This document shows, in pieces, positions 26,445-35,154 of a stretch of 64,000 bases of DNA. The notes beneath the pieces were generated by a model, which made no database searches, was not told where the DNA came from, and saw only the letters and a list, made by a program, of their open reading frames with translations. Where the stretch lies: the NCBI GenBank assembly GCA_023389255.1, contig JAEWER010000037.1, positions 76,690 to 140,689 of the forward strand, given 5' to 3'. This DNA comes from Bacillota bacterium (GTDB taxonomy: Bacteria; Bacillota; Clostridia; Saccharofermentanales; DTU023). Within the stretch, counting starts at the first letter, position 1, and each line of letters opens with the position of its first letter. The translations under genes were made by a program, and so were the position numbers.

Positions 26445-26546
26445 TTAAGCTGATTCAATATAAATGCATTTTATTTTTCCTGTATGTTTTGATTCTAGTG
26501 CTTTAAGAGCAAGCGGTTCATCTTTGCCCATCCAAGTGAGTTCCAG
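26445..26546 (-). pseudogene. Possible remnant of a zinc-type alcohol dehydrogenase C-terminus
   Basis: A stop-to-stop segment of 33 codons reads LELTWMGKDEPLALKALES and then HTGKI. This resembles the last helix of medium-chain Zn alcohol dehydrogenases and quinone oxidoreductases (a run like ALEAL...GKIV). Upstream the frame is closed by a stop and no other domain part is intact, so if real it is a decayed fragment. The resemblance is short and could be chance. Confidence 0.22.
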
Positions 26547-26730
26547 TTAGTTTGCTATAAAGAGAAAACCTGGCTTGTAGACACAGCTAACCCTGCGTTT
26601 GGCACTTTAATCCTCAGCACTTAAAGAATTTTATTGCAATTTCATCTCGCAAGGGAGTATAGAAGATAGGGCAAACGAAGATAGCTTCTTTTCGTTATGC
26701 CAAACAGATTTTCTCTAGTATTGCAAAATA

Positions 26731-26765
26731 AAAAGGCTCTAGAAAATACTTTAGAGCCTTTTCTT
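26731..26765. terminator. Hairpin with T runs on both strands
   Basis: Perfect 11-bp stem AAAAGGCTCTA / TAGAGCCTTTT, 9-base loop. Both strands carry T-rich sequence after the stem. On the minus strand it would act as a second, backup terminator for the lepA operon. Confidence 0.7.
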
Positions 26766-26785
26766 TAATTAATAAACATCAATTG

Positions 26786-26814
26786 AAAAGCCTGAGAGAT
26801 AGGCTCTCGGGCTT
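26786..26814 (-). terminator. Likely terminator of the hisS-aspS-lepB-lepA operon
   Basis: Stem AAGCCTGAGAG / CTCTCGGGCTT with one G-T pair, about 70 bases after the lepA stop; on the minus strand TTTTC follows. Confidence 0.65.
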
Positions 26815-26881
26815 GCTTTCGTAGCAGGTCTTATCTACTTTACACTTTCTCAAGCTAAACCGATAAAAACAATTTTACCAA

Positions 26882-28690
26882 CTAATCATCTAACTTCAGT
26901 ACGCTCATAAAGGCTTCTTGGGGTACTTCTACTGAACCGACTGAGCGCATGCGCTTTTTACCCTCTTTTTGCTTTTCTAGCAACTTCTTTTTACGAGAAA
27001 TATCGCCACCATAACACTTGGCGATAACATCTTTGCGGAAAGCACGAATGGTTTCACGCGCAATAATCTTGCCACCGATGGCCGCTTGAATGGGAATTTC
27101 AAACTGCTGTCTCGGAATATTATCTTTCAGTTTTTCTGCCATATGTCTGCCACGATTATAGGCTTTATCACGGTGCACAATAAAAGAAAGTGCATCCACT
27201 ACATCTCCCTTAATCAAAATATCGAGTTTCACTAAATCGGAAGCCTGATATTCTTTTAATTCATAATCTAACGAGGCATAACCACGACTGCGGGATTTGA
27301 GCGCATCAAAGAAATCGTAAATGACTTCATTTAGAGGCAAGATGTAATGCAAATTAACTCTTGTCGCTTCCAAATATTCCATGTTAATAAATGTGCCCCG
27401 TCGATCTTGGCATAATTCCATGATATTACCCACATAATCAGTAGGCGTCATGATTGAGGCTGCGATCATCGGTTCTTCGATTTTGGCAATTTGATCTACA
27501 GGAGGCATATTGGTGGGGTTATCGAGCACCACTTTGCTACCGTCTTTCATCTCGAGATGGTAAACAACTGATGGCGCAGTGGAGATGAGATCAAGTTGAA
27601 ATTCTCGCTCCAAGCGCTCCTGAATAATTTCGTAGTGTAATAGCCCTAAGAAACCACAGCGAAAACCAAAACCTAAAGCGGCCGAAGTATCTGGCTCAAA
27701 CGACAGCGCTGCATCATTTAATTGCACCTTTTCGAGCGCATCACGCAAATTGTTGTAATCTGCACCATCTACAGGATACAGGCCACAGAAAACCATACGT
27801 TGCACTTCTTTATAGCCAGGCAAGGGTTCTTTTGCTGGTTGTTGCTTCAGCGTTACAGTGTCGCCCACCTGGGTGTCACGCACATTCTTGATACTAGCCA
27901 CTAAGTAGCCAACATCACCACAACGCAATTCTTGTGTGGGCACAACTCCAGTGGGGGAAAAGAAACCTAATTCTGTAACCGTAAAACTCTTTTGGGTATG
28001 CATCATGAGAATTTGATCGCCCACTTTAACGCAACCTGAATTGACATTCATATGCACAATGACACCCTTGTACGTATCGTATTCAGAGTCGAAAATCAGT
28101 GCCTTAAGAGGTTCATCAACATCACCTTGTGGCGGTGGTAACTTAGTTACAATCTGCTCCAAAACTTGATCGATATTGATATCAGCCTTAGCTGAAATGA
28201 GAGGTGCTTCAGAAGCATCTAAACCGATTACATCTTCAATTTCAGTTCTGATCTCTTCGGGACGTGCAGAAGGCAAATCAATCTTATTAATAACTGGAAT
28301 TATCTCTAAGTCTGCGTCTAAAGCTAAGTAAACATTGGCAAGCGTCTGCGCTTCAATTCCTTGAGCTGCATCAACGACCAGCACAGCACCATCACAAGCT
28401 GCCAGGGTACGTGAAACTTCGTAATTGAAGTCGACATGACCCGGCGTATCAATCAGATTCAAAACATAGGTTTCGCCATCCTGTGCCGTGTAATTCATAC
28501 GCACAGCCTTAGATTTAATCGTGATACCACGCTCCCTCTCCAAATCCATACTGTCTAAGACTTGCGCCATCATCTCACGTGATGTCAGTGCTCCTGTATG
28601 CTCAATCAAGCGATCTGCCAAGGTCGATTTACCATGGTCGATGTGTGCGATAATACAAAAATTGCGAATATTTGCTTGCTTTACAGCCAT
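26882..28690 (-). CDS. lepA: Elongation factor 4 / back-translocase LepA
   Basis: Ribosome-bound GTPase (EF-4) implicated in back-translocation, initiation or ribosome maturation. The 602-residue protein shows the G1 motif AHIDHGKSTLADRL, G3 DTPGHVDF, G4 NKIDLP, EF-G-like domains, and the LepA C-terminal domain with the end motif GGDISRKKKLLEKQKEGKKRM. Length is typical. A good TAGGAG site precedes the ATG. It lies 12 bases after lepB at the end of the operon hisS-aspS-lepB-lepA; the common Bacillota neighbour hemW is elsewhere, fused to an RluD-type domain at 15384-17615. Confidence 0.98.
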   Translation of the reverse strand: MAVKQANIRNFCIIAHIDHGKSTLADRLIEHTGALTSREMMAQVLDSMDLERERGITIKSKAVRMNYTAQDGETYVLNLIDTPGHVDFNYEVSRTLAACDGAVLVVDAAQGIEAQTLANVYLALDADLEIIPVINKIDLPSARPEEIRTEIEDVIGLDASEAPLISAKADINIDQVLEQIVTKLPPPQGDVDEPLKALIFDSEYDTYKGVIVHMNVNSGCVKVGDQILMMHTQKSFTVTELGFFSPTGVVPTQELRCGDVGYLVASIKNVRDTQVGDTVTLKQQPAKEPLPGYKEVQRMVFCGLYPVDGADYNNLRDALEKVQLNDAALSFEPDTSAALGFGFRCGFLGLLHYEIIQERLEREFQLDLISTAPSVVYHLEMKDGSKVVLDNPTNMPPVDQIAKIEEPMIAASIMTPTDYVGNIMELCQDRRGTFINMEYLEATRVNLHYILPLNEVIYDFFDALKSRSRGYASLDYELKEYQASDLVKLDILIKGDVVDALSFIVHRDKAYNRGRHMAEKLKDNIPRQQFEIPIQAAIGGKIIARETIRAFRKDVIAKCYGGDISRKKKLLEKQKEGKKRMRSVGSVEVPQEAFMSVLKLDD

Positions 28691-28702
28691 CTAGCAGTAC
28701 TC

Positions 28703-29356
28703 CTATTTTTTGTTGTCGGGGTTGCCAAAATGCTTGAGTGGAAACACTCTAAACCAGAGCTCCCCTATAACATTATGTTTGTGAACGGGTCCAAAGTGTC
28801 TGCTATCCCGACTGACTGGTCGATTGTCACCCATCACCCAATACTCGTCTTCCCCCAGCACTTGATGGTGGTGTGGTGAGTAATCGTCAATATACGTTTT
28901 AATACCTTGATCGAGATAAGGTTCTTCTAATCTCTCACCGTTGATATACACTTCACCATTATTGATATCCACCGTTTCTCCGGGTAAACCAATCACACGC
29001 TTAATGATCAGATCGTCACCCTCCCCCTCGATGTCTTTAACGTCTAAAGTGACGATGGCGCCTCTTGCAAACGGCTTTAAATAGCGTGTAACTTTTTGCA
29101 CGAAAATTTGATCCCCATCTTCCAGCGTGCTGTACATTGATTTGCCCACAACTGAATTGCGCTGTATGACAAAAAGATTGAGTAGCAGACCTAACACCAC
29201 CACAAAGGCTAGCATTCTGATCCACGAAAGAATCTCTTTTCTGCGCTTCTGCTGTTTGGCGTGACGTCTTTGGGCTAAGTCCTGTCTGCTTTGCTCGCTA
29301 TCACCGTCATTCGGCGTTAAACGCCTAGAGTTAGGGGTTTGTTTCCAATTAGGCAT
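28703..29356 (-). CDS. lepB: Type I signal peptidase
   Basis: Membrane serine protease that removes signal peptides from exported proteins. The 217-residue product has a basic, hydrophilic N-terminus, a single transmembrane helix (about 45-66), then the catalytic Ser in KSMYSTLEDGD (near 77) and the Lys in DLIIKRVIGLPGE (near 117), plus the box VMGDNRPVSRDSR near 172. Single-TM form as in Gram-positives. The ATG lies inside the 3' end of aspS (8-base overlap), so it is translationally coupled. Located between aspS and lepA. Confidence 0.96.
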   Translation of the reverse strand: MPNWKQTPNSRRLTPNDGDSEQSRQDLAQRRHAKQQKRRKEILSWIRMLAFVVVLGLLLNLFVIQRNSVVGKSMYSTLEDGDQIFVQKVTRYLKPFARGAIVTLDVKDIEGEGDDLIIKRVIGLPGETVDINNGEVYINGERLEEPYLDQGIKTYIDDYSPHHHQVLGEDEYWVMGDNRPVSRDSRHFGPVHKHNVIGELWFRVFPLKHFGNPDNKK

Positions 29357-31127
29357 TGTCGATCACTTTCAAACCTAGTTCTGTCAGTTGTTTTTCGTCT
29401 ACAAGACCAGGGGCCGCTGTCATCAGGTCAGATGAGTTTTGCACTTTGGGGAAGGCGATCACATCTCTGATGCTACTCGATTTGGTCAGCAACATTACTA
29501 AGCGGTCAAGACCGATCGCTAAGCCTCCGTGCGGTGGCACACCATAGCTGAACGCATCAAGCAAGAAGCCGAAACGCTCCTTGGCCTCTTCTTCTGTGAA
29601 ACCAATAGCTTGAAAAATTTTGGCTTGTAACTCTTGGTCGTGAATACGTATGGAACCACCACCCAATTCAACACCATTCAAAATAACGTCGTAGGCACGA
29701 GCTTTCAGTTCTGTTGGCTTGCTGTCTAGCAGATCAATCTCTTCCATCTTGGGCGAAGTGAACGGGTGATGCTTTGCTACCAAACGATCCTCATCTTCAT
29801 CGTATTCGAACATGGGGAAGTCGGTAACCCACAGCAGATCCCAGGTATCTTCTTCAATTAAATTACGACGCTCTGCTACCTCTAGGCGGAGATGTCCTAG
29901 AGCATCCCACACAATCTCACGGCGATCAGCAACAATTAACAGCAAGTCATTATCGCCGGCCTGCACTAACTCTTTCAGTTCAGATACCTGTTCTTCTGTC
30001 ACAAATTTGCTGATGGAGCCACGCACTGTTTCGCCTAGAGCAAGCCATGCTAGGCCTTTAGCTTTGTAGGTTTTAACAACTTCCGTTAAGGCATCAATCT
30101 CACGACGCTTCATATCGTTGCCACCTGGTACAACGAGCAAACACACCGTACCATCTTCTAAGGCTAAGGCATCTTGGAATACCTTGAAATCAGTCTTTTT
30201 TGCCCACTCTGAAACATCTTGTAACTCTAAGCCAAAACGTGTATCTGGCTTATCTGAACCAAAGCGATCCATCGCTTCTTGCCAGGTTAAACGCTTGAGC
30301 GGTAACTGTACTGGATAATCGATAACTTCTTGGAAAAGGCGTTGCAAGTAGAGTTCTACCACTTGCATGACATCTTCTTCTGAGACAAAGCTCATCTCTA
30401 AGTCGATTTGTGTAAATTCAGGTTGACGATCTGCACGCAAGTCTTCATCGCGGAAGCAACGAGCAATTTGCATGTAACGATCAAACCCCGACAGCATCAG
30501 CAATTGCTTGAATAGTTGTGGTGATTGAGGCAACGCAAAACACTTACCGTTGAATACACGTGAGGGGACGAGATAATCTCTGGCACCCTCCGGAGTACTC
30601 TTAACTAACATCGGCGTTTCGATATCTAAGAATCCTTGTTCATCGAAAAAGTCTCGTGTGATTTTAGTGATTTGATGACGTTTTAGGATCTTTTCTTGCA
30701 TATCTGGACGGCGCAAATCAAGATAGCGATACTCTAAGCGCAACGCCTCTCTTGCCTCAACATTTTCTTCGATGTAAAAAGGTGGTGTCTGGGCGCTGGA
30801 TAGAATACGCAATTCACTGACTTGCAATTCCCAAAGACCTGTTTTCATTTTGACATTAGGCGCTTGACGCTCACGCAAGATACCCTTTGCAGCCAAAACA
30901 TATTCACTTCTAACTTGTCTAGCTTTGGCTAGGACTTCAGGCTTAGTTTCTTCATCAAAAACCAATTGCAATTCACCACTTCTGTCGCGTAACGTGATGA
31001 AAATCAAATTCCCCATATCACGTTGACGATGACACCAACCCATCAAAGTCAATTCTTGACCCACCATGGTGGCATTTACTTCTGCTACACGACAACTACG
31101 CTTTAATCCTTGAATTGTCTCAGCCAT
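29349..31127 (-). CDS. aspS: Aspartyl-tRNA synthetase (bacterial type)
   Basis: Class IIb synthetase, 592 residues. The N-terminal OB-fold anticodon domain (GWCHRQRDMGNLIFITLRD) is followed by the catalytic core with motif 2 (FRDEDLRADRQPEFTQID), the bacterial GAD insert, and motif 3 (GLAIGLDRLVML). The ATG at 31127 is chosen because AAGGAGG lies ahead of it; an in-frame TTG at 31145 would include that site. Its first codons overlap the end of hisS by 8 bases. Whether it also charges tRNA-Asn cannot be told, as no Asn system is in the window. Confidence 0.97.
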   Translation of the reverse strand: MAETIQGLKRSCRVAEVNATMVGQELTLMGWCHRQRDMGNLIFITLRDRSGELQLVFDEETKPEVLAKARQVRSEYVLAAKGILRERQAPNVKMKTGLWELQVSELRILSSAQTPPFYIEENVEAREALRLEYRYLDLRRPDMQEKILKRHQITKITRDFFDEQGFLDIETPMLVKSTPEGARDYLVPSRVFNGKCFALPQSPQLFKQLLMLSGFDRYMQIARCFRDEDLRADRQPEFTQIDLEMSFVSEEDVMQVVELYLQRLFQEVIDYPVQLPLKRLTWQEAMDRFGSDKPDTRFGLELQDVSEWAKKTDFKVFQDALALEDGTVCLLVVPGGNDMKRREIDALTEVVKTYKAKGLAWLALGETVRGSISKFVTEEQVSELKELVQAGDNDLLLIVADRREIVWDALGHLRLEVAERRNLIEEDTWDLLWVTDFPMFEYDEDEDRLVAKHHPFTSPKMEEIDLLDSKPTELKARAYDVILNGVELGGGSIRIHDQELQAKIFQAIGFTEEEAKERFGFLLDAFSYGVPPHGGLAIGLDRLVMLLTKSSSIRDVIAFPKVQNSSDLMTAAPGLVDEKQLTELGLKVIDNA

Positions 31128-32379
31128 TGATAATCCTCCTTGCAATTGATTCGCTATCTGTTAATTCAATATTATGTTCGTTTCCATCTTGCATGCACTT
31201 GAGCTTGGCATTTCCTGTTTTGACTTCATCTTCGCCTAAGACTAGCAAGAACTTAGCTCCTGTTTTATTGGCATACTTCATCTGCGCTTTGAAACTTCGA
31301 CCCATCAAGTCGTTTTCGACACGAATATCTCTTTTTCTGAGATCGCTAGCCAGTTTTAGGGCATCTAATTTAGTTTCGTTAAATGCAACTAGGTATAAAT
31401 CGGTGGTCGGCGCCTGTTTGAGTTCAACCCCTTGAGCCTCTAGTTCCATTAACAAGCGCTCGACTCCTAAAGCAAAGCCTACAGCAGGTGTATGATTGCC
31501 ACCCATCTCGGCTACTAAGCCATCGTATCTACCACCGCCACAAATAGTTCCCTGTGTGCCGACATTTTCTGACACAAACTCAAATACCGTCTTAGTGTAG
31601 TAATCAAGCCCACGCACAATAAAAGGATCGTGCTCATAGGGTATACCCATGGCGTCTAACTCACTCTTCAACTCGGTGAAGTGTTGCTCACATTCTGCGC
31701 AAAGATAATCTGATTGCAACGGTGCGTTTGCCACGATTTTTTGACATCTCTCCTGCTTACAATCTAAAGAACGCATAGGATTCTTCTCGAAACGGCGCAC
31801 ACAGTCCTCACACATTTCACTTAGGTGTGGTCTCAGATAATCCCTCAACACTTGCAGATAAGCAGGGCGACAAGCAGGGCAACCAATGCTATTGATCTTG
31901 AGAGTTATTTTTTGCAGACCAAGTCTCTTGAAAAACTCAAAGAGCATCGCAATCATCTCTGCTTCAGTAGTGGGACTTTGTGCACCAAATACTTCACAAC
32001 CGAATTGATTAAATTCACGGTATCTACCTTTACCCATCTTTTCATAACGGAAAGCGGTATGGCGATAACAGAATTTTTGTGGTGACGGTGTGCTAGAAAG
32101 ACCATGTTCCAGATATGCACGCACCACTGAAGCTGTGATCTCAGGGCGTAAAGTCATGCTCCGTCCACCCTTATCTAAAAAGGTGTACATCTCTTTTTGC
32201 ACCACGTCTGTGGTATCGCCCACGCCACGCTGAAATAGTTCAGTCTGTTCAAAAGTGGGAACTCTGATTTCTTGAAAGCCAAATAAACTAGCAGTTTGCA
32301 AAAACTGTTCCTCCAGTTGCTGCCAGGCTGCAATTTGATTTGGCAAAATATCTTTAGTTCCTTTAGGAGCTTGAATCAT
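31120..32379 (-). CDS. hisS: Histidyl-tRNA synthetase
   Basis: Class IIa synthetase, 419 residues. Begins MIQAPKGTKDILP as in the family. Motif 2 lies in FCYRHTAFRYEKMGKGRYREFNQ's region near 105-130, and the histidine-specific motif is VRGLDYYTKTVFE near 255. A GGGRYDGL stretch and the C-terminal anticodon domain are present. A CxxC...C cluster near 165-210 (CPAC, CEDC, CAEC) looks like an extra zinc-binding segment, known in some HisRS. The ATG at 32379 has AAAGGTG before it; the in-frame codons up to 32415 are not needed. First gene of hisS-aspS-lepB-lepA; no T-box leader is seen in the short upstream region. Confidence 0.97.
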   Translation of the reverse strand: MIQAPKGTKDILPNQIAAWQQLEEQFLQTASLFGFQEIRVPTFEQTELFQRGVGDTTDVVQKEMYTFLDKGGRSMTLRPEITASVVRAYLEHGLSSTPSPQKFCYRHTAFRYEKMGKGRYREFNQFGCEVFGAQSPTTEAEMIAMLFEFFKRLGLQKITLKINSIGCPACRPAYLQVLRDYLRPHLSEMCEDCVRRFEKNPMRSLDCKQERCQKIVANAPLQSDYLCAECEQHFTELKSELDAMGIPYEHDPFIVRGLDYYTKTVFEFVSENVGTQGTICGGGRYDGLVAEMGGNHTPAVGFALGVERLLMELEAQGVELKQAPTTDLYLVAFNETKLDALKLASDLRKRDIRVENDLMGRSFKAQMKYANKTGAKFLLVLGEDEVKTGNAKLKCMQDGNEHNIELTDSESIARRIING

Positions 32380-32464
32380 GAAATACACCTTTCTGTGTGT
32401 AAAAGTATGTAACAATTAATGATATATTTTAGACCAGCTTTTGGCTAGTTACGCGAGGTCGCTT

Positions 32465-33256
32465 ATGAGATTTTACTGCAACAGTCTAGTGATCGACACA
32501 TGTAGTGATGAGATTAGAGTTGCTTTTTTAAGAGATGGTGTCGTTGTTTGTCAGTTAGAACAAGCTAGCAAAATGCAACACTCGCAATTGTTGCACCCTT
32601 TAATCGAAAAAGTTTTGGCTAAAAGTCAAATCACTCTCGCTGATTTGAGCGATATTTGGGTTGCAGTTGGCCCCGGTTCGTATACTGGCATTCGTGTGGG
32701 TGTAGTGACCGCCACCACGATGGCAGACACTCTCCAAATACCCGTGCACGGATTTTCAACTCTAGCTATGCAAGCTGAAGGCTTGCGTGTTCTAACGCGC
32801 GATGTACAATCTGAGCAAACTTTAACTTTAGAAAACACCGATTTGATAATCTCCACCATCGATGCTCGCGGTAAACGACTATATTGTGCCTGCTATCTTT
32901 TCGCTACCGATAAGCTGACAGAAACTATTCCACCGACACAGACAGTTGATACTGACTTTGTAAATTTGATCGAAAACTTTTTAACTCACACAGAATACAG
33001 TATTAAACGCATCGTTATTTGCGGTAATGGTGCTCTCATCGCACAGGAAATTTTAGCTACGAATCTACCTGCTACTTTACTTAACAGCCAAAATGTGCAA
33101 GTGATAGATCTGAATCAAAATTCCGCTGTGTTACGTCAGGGCTTTGTTGCTCTGCCTGCTTCTTTGCAAGTTGATAGTTCCAGTACTCTGAAGTTAGATG
33201 CCACACCACTTTACTGCGCTAAAACACAAGCTGAACGCAATTTAGAACAAAAATAA
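32465..33256 (+). CDS. tsaB: t6A biosynthesis protein TsaB
   Basis: Non-catalytic partner of TsaD in making N6-threonylcarbamoyl-adenosine at position 37 of ANN-reading tRNAs. The 263-residue protein has the ASKHA fold: LVIDTCSDEIRVAFL at the start, QLLHPLIEKVL, and WVAVGPGSYTGIRVGVVTA near 70, the TsaB signature. The ATG at 32465 is chosen (GAGGT six bases before); TTG at 32441 in frame is not needed. Followed by rimI, whose start region is duplicated. The partner tsaE lies at 35155-35655 on the other strand; tsaD is not in the window. Confidence 0.95.
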   Translation: MRFYCNSLVIDTCSDEIRVAFLRDGVVVCQLEQASKMQHSQLLHPLIEKVLAKSQITLADLSDIWVAVGPGSYTGIRVGVVTATTMADTLQIPVHGFSTLAMQAEGLRVLTRDVQSEQTLTLENTDLIISTIDARGKRLYCACYLFATDKLTETIPPTQTVDTDFVNLIENFLTHTEYSIKRIVICGNGALIAQEILATNLPATLLNSQNVQVIDLNQNSAVLRQGFVALPASLQVDSSSTLKLDATPLYCAKTQAERNLEQK

Positions 33257-33271
33257 TGGCAAATAATGGCA
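33252..33271 (+). repeat. Tandem 10-base duplication over the rimI start
   Basis: AATAATGGCA occurs twice in direct succession (33252-33261 and 33262-33271). The first copy contains the tsaB stop and an ATG overlapping it (TAATG); the second supplies the rimI start ATG. The first ATG is out of frame with rimI and reaches a stop after eleven codons. Confidence 0.9.
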
Positions 33272-33751
33272 AAAGTAAACATCCTAGATGAATTGATTAT
33301 TCGCCCTATGCTCTCAACTGATATTGAAGCAGTAGCTAAATTAGACGAGCTCTGTTTCGCTTTACCCTGGGGCGCTAAAGCCTATTTAACAGAACTATCT
33401 CTACCAGAGCATCATTGGTTGATCGCCACAGATTCCTCGGGCAATCTCTTAGGCTTTGCAGGTCTAATGGTTATTCCTTTTCCGCCTTACGAAGCTGAAA
33501 TACTTAATGTAGCAGTCGATCATGGCTTCAGAAATCAAGGCATAGCGCATCGCTTGCTATCTGAGCTAGTAGTAAAGGCTAGCAACCTGCCACAAACACC
33601 TGTCTCAAGCATCTTTTTAGAGGTTAGAGCTAGCAATACTCCTGCACAAAAAGCCTACGAAAAACTGGGTTTTGTCTTTGACGGCGTACGCAAAAACTAT
33701 TATTTGGACAATAAAGAAGATGCCTGGCTAATGCATCTCAGCTTAACCTAG
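33266..33751 (+). CDS. rimI: GNAT N-acetyltransferase, RimI-like
   Basis: A GNAT acetyltransferase of 161 residues; RimI acetylates the N-terminus of ribosomal protein S18 in E. coli. The acetyl-CoA loop is RNQGIAHRLL near residue 92, with EILNVAVDHGF before it and LEVRASNTPAQKAYEKLGF after it, all typical of RimI. Its place after tsaB supports the call, since tsaB-rimI(-tsaD) is common. No Shine-Dalgarno site is seen; initiation likely depends on translation of tsaB and is complicated by the duplicated start region. The target protein in this organism is not known. Confidence 0.9.
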   Translation: MAKVNILDELIIRPMLSTDIEAVAKLDELCFALPWGAKAYLTELSLPEHHWLIATDSSGNLLGFAGLMVIPFPPYEAEILNVAVDHGFRNQGIAHRLLSELVVKASNLPQTPVSSIFLEVRASNTPAQKAYEKLGFVFDGVRKNYYLDNKEDAWLMHLSLT

Positions 33752-33810
33752 GCACCTTTTATGTTCTTCTTTACGTACTTAAATTGAGTTTAGTTCTGTT
33801 TATTGCTAAA

Positions 33811-34122
33811 TTAGAGCAATACAGCTGTGCCACTGGCAGTAATCATCATAAGTCCTGTGCCAGCCACTTCAACATCTACCTTGGCACCGACTACAGCATT
33901 AGCTCCGACTTGATTAGCTCTACTAATCAGCTCATTTAAGGCTTCTTCTCTAGCTTTGATCAAAGAAGATTCATAACTCTTAGATCTACCACCAAAAATA
34001 TCTCTAAAACCAGCGGCAATGTCTTTGAATACATCAGTACCTAAAATAACTTCACCAAAAACAATGCCTTTATATTCTTTAATTGTTGTTCCCTCAATTG
34101 TAGGGGTGGTTGTTACTATCAT
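33811..34122 (-). CDS. YbjQ/UPF0145 family protein
   Basis: A 103-residue cytosolic protein of the YbjQ family (also called heavy-metal-binding domain family), pentameric in known structures. Recognised from TIKEYKGIVFGEVILG near the start and QVGANAVVGAKVDVE near 75. The biological role is not established. The ATG at 34122 is used because GGAGG ends five bases before it; the in-frame TTG at 34134 is part of that ribosome site. It stands alone between rimI (converging) and rpsI. Confidence 0.88.
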   Translation of the reverse strand: MIVTTTPTIEGTTIKEYKGIVFGEVILGTDVFKDIAAGFRDIFGGRSKSYESSLIKAREEALNELISRANQVGANAVVGAKVDVEVAGTGLMMITASGTAVLL

Positions 34123-34207
34123 ATATACCTCCAAAGGTTTGATATCATGCTTATTCTAACACTGTGTAGCTGAATAAAAATAAAGATTTCCTAATTTTAG
34201 GACAAGC

Positions 34208-34232
34208 AAAAGGCTGGCAGAGCCAGCCTTGT
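34208..34232 (-). terminator. Terminator of rplM-rpsI
   Basis: Nine-bp perfect stem AAGGCTGGC / GCCAGCCTT with a 3-base loop; minus strand continues TTTTGCTTG. About 30 bases after the rpsI stop. Confidence 0.7.
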
Positions 34233-34258
34233 ATTTGCAATATTTTGCCCAATAAAGC

Positions 34259-34654
34259 TTAACGTTTGGAGTACTGAGAAGCTTTACGTGCTTTCTTAAG
34301 ACCAGGTTTCTTACGCTCTTTAACACGTGAATCACGAGTTAAGAAACCAGCACGCTTTAGGACACTCTTGTAGGCTTCAGCATCTTCTTCAACTAATGCT
34401 CTAGCAATACCGTGGCGAATAGCACCAGCTTGACCAGCCACACCACCACCATGAACTTTAACAATGATGTCGTACTTTTCAGCGGCACCTGTCTCGTTCA
34501 AAGGTTGTTTGACAATGTAACGTAAAGTATCTAATTGGACGTATTCTTCCATGCTCTTACCATTGATGGTAATGTTGCCACTACCCTTGTATAAGCGCAC
34601 GCGAGCGATGGATTTTTTACGTCTACCTGTACCGTAGGAATATTCTTTTGCCAT
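34259..34654 (-). CDS. rpsI: 30S ribosomal protein S9
   Basis: Small-subunit protein S9, 131 residues. It begins MAKEYSYGTGRRKKSIARV and ends with the basic tail ...KKARKASQYSKR that reaches the tRNA in the P site; the terminal Ser-Lys-Arg is conserved. The ATG at 34654 is chosen, with AGAGGTG before it; GTG at 34660 is in frame but closer to the site. It follows rplM by 11 bases in the usual L13-S9 pair. Confidence 0.98.
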   Translation of the reverse strand: MAKEYSYGTGRRKKSIARVRLYKGSGNITINGKSMEEYVQLDTLRYIVKQPLNETGAAEKYDIIVKVHGGGVAGQAGAIRHGIARALVEEDAEAYKSVLKRAGFLTRDSRVKERKKPGLKKARKASQYSKR

Positions 34655-34665
34655 CTTCACACCTC

Positions 34666-35097
34666 TTATTTCAACTCAAGTTTGATAGGTTGTTGTGCCT
34701 CGTGCTTATGCTCGGGACCAGCGTACACTTTTAATTTTCTGTACATCTGACGACCTAAAGAATTATGGGGCAACATACCTTTAACTGCAGCTTCTAAAAT
34801 GCGCTCAGGATGTTTTTGTTGCATTTGCTTGTAGGAAACTTCCTTCAAACCGCCGGGATAACCAGTGTGGTGACGATATACTTTTTGATTTTCCTTATTA
34901 CCGGTTAGCTTAACTTTTTCTGCATTGATGACGATTACGAAATCACCGGTATCTAAAAAAGGAGTATATTCAGGCTTGTGTTTACCTCTAAGAATTGAAG
35001 CGATTTGAGTAGCGAGACGGCCTAAAACTTGACCTTCAGCATCTACTACGTACCATTTGCGCTCAATCTCGGAAGCTTTGGCTACATAAGTGCTCAT
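34666..35097 (-). CDS. rplM: 50S ribosomal protein L13
   Basis: Large-subunit assembly protein L13, 143 residues. Motifs: ERKWYVVDAEGQVLGRLA at the start, RGKHKPEYTPFLDTGD near 40, and GMLPHNSLGRQMYRKLKVY near 105. Start at 35097 is fixed by TTGGAGGAAAGT before the ATG; codons up to 35130 in frame are not part of the family. Forms an operon with rpsI. Confidence 0.98.
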   Translation of the reverse strand: MSTYVAKASEIERKWYVVDAEGQVLGRLATQIASILRGKHKPEYTPFLDTGDFVIVINAEKVKLTGNKENQKVYRHHTGYPGGLKEVSYKQMQQKHPERILEAAVKGMLPHNSLGRQMYRKLKVYAGPEHKHEAQQPIKLELK

Positions 35098-35154
35098 ACT
35101 TTCCTCCAAATAATGAATTAACCTCTGCAACTATAGACACTTTGCAAACTCTAG

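Larger units (their letters stand above)
26343..26881. other. Non-coding stretch of about 540 bases
   Basis: Between the M3 peptidase terminator and the end of lepA. It has no complete gene on either strand and many stops in all frames. It holds two hairpins (26731-26765 and 26788-26814) and one short minus-strand segment whose translation resembles the end of a zinc alcohol dehydrogenase. No tRNA, known small RNA or riboswitch is recognised. Confidence 0.7.

Noticed and set aside
32380..32464. T-box leader upstream of hisS
   Set aside because: Only 85 bases separate hisS from tsaB and no T-box core or specifier stem is seen.
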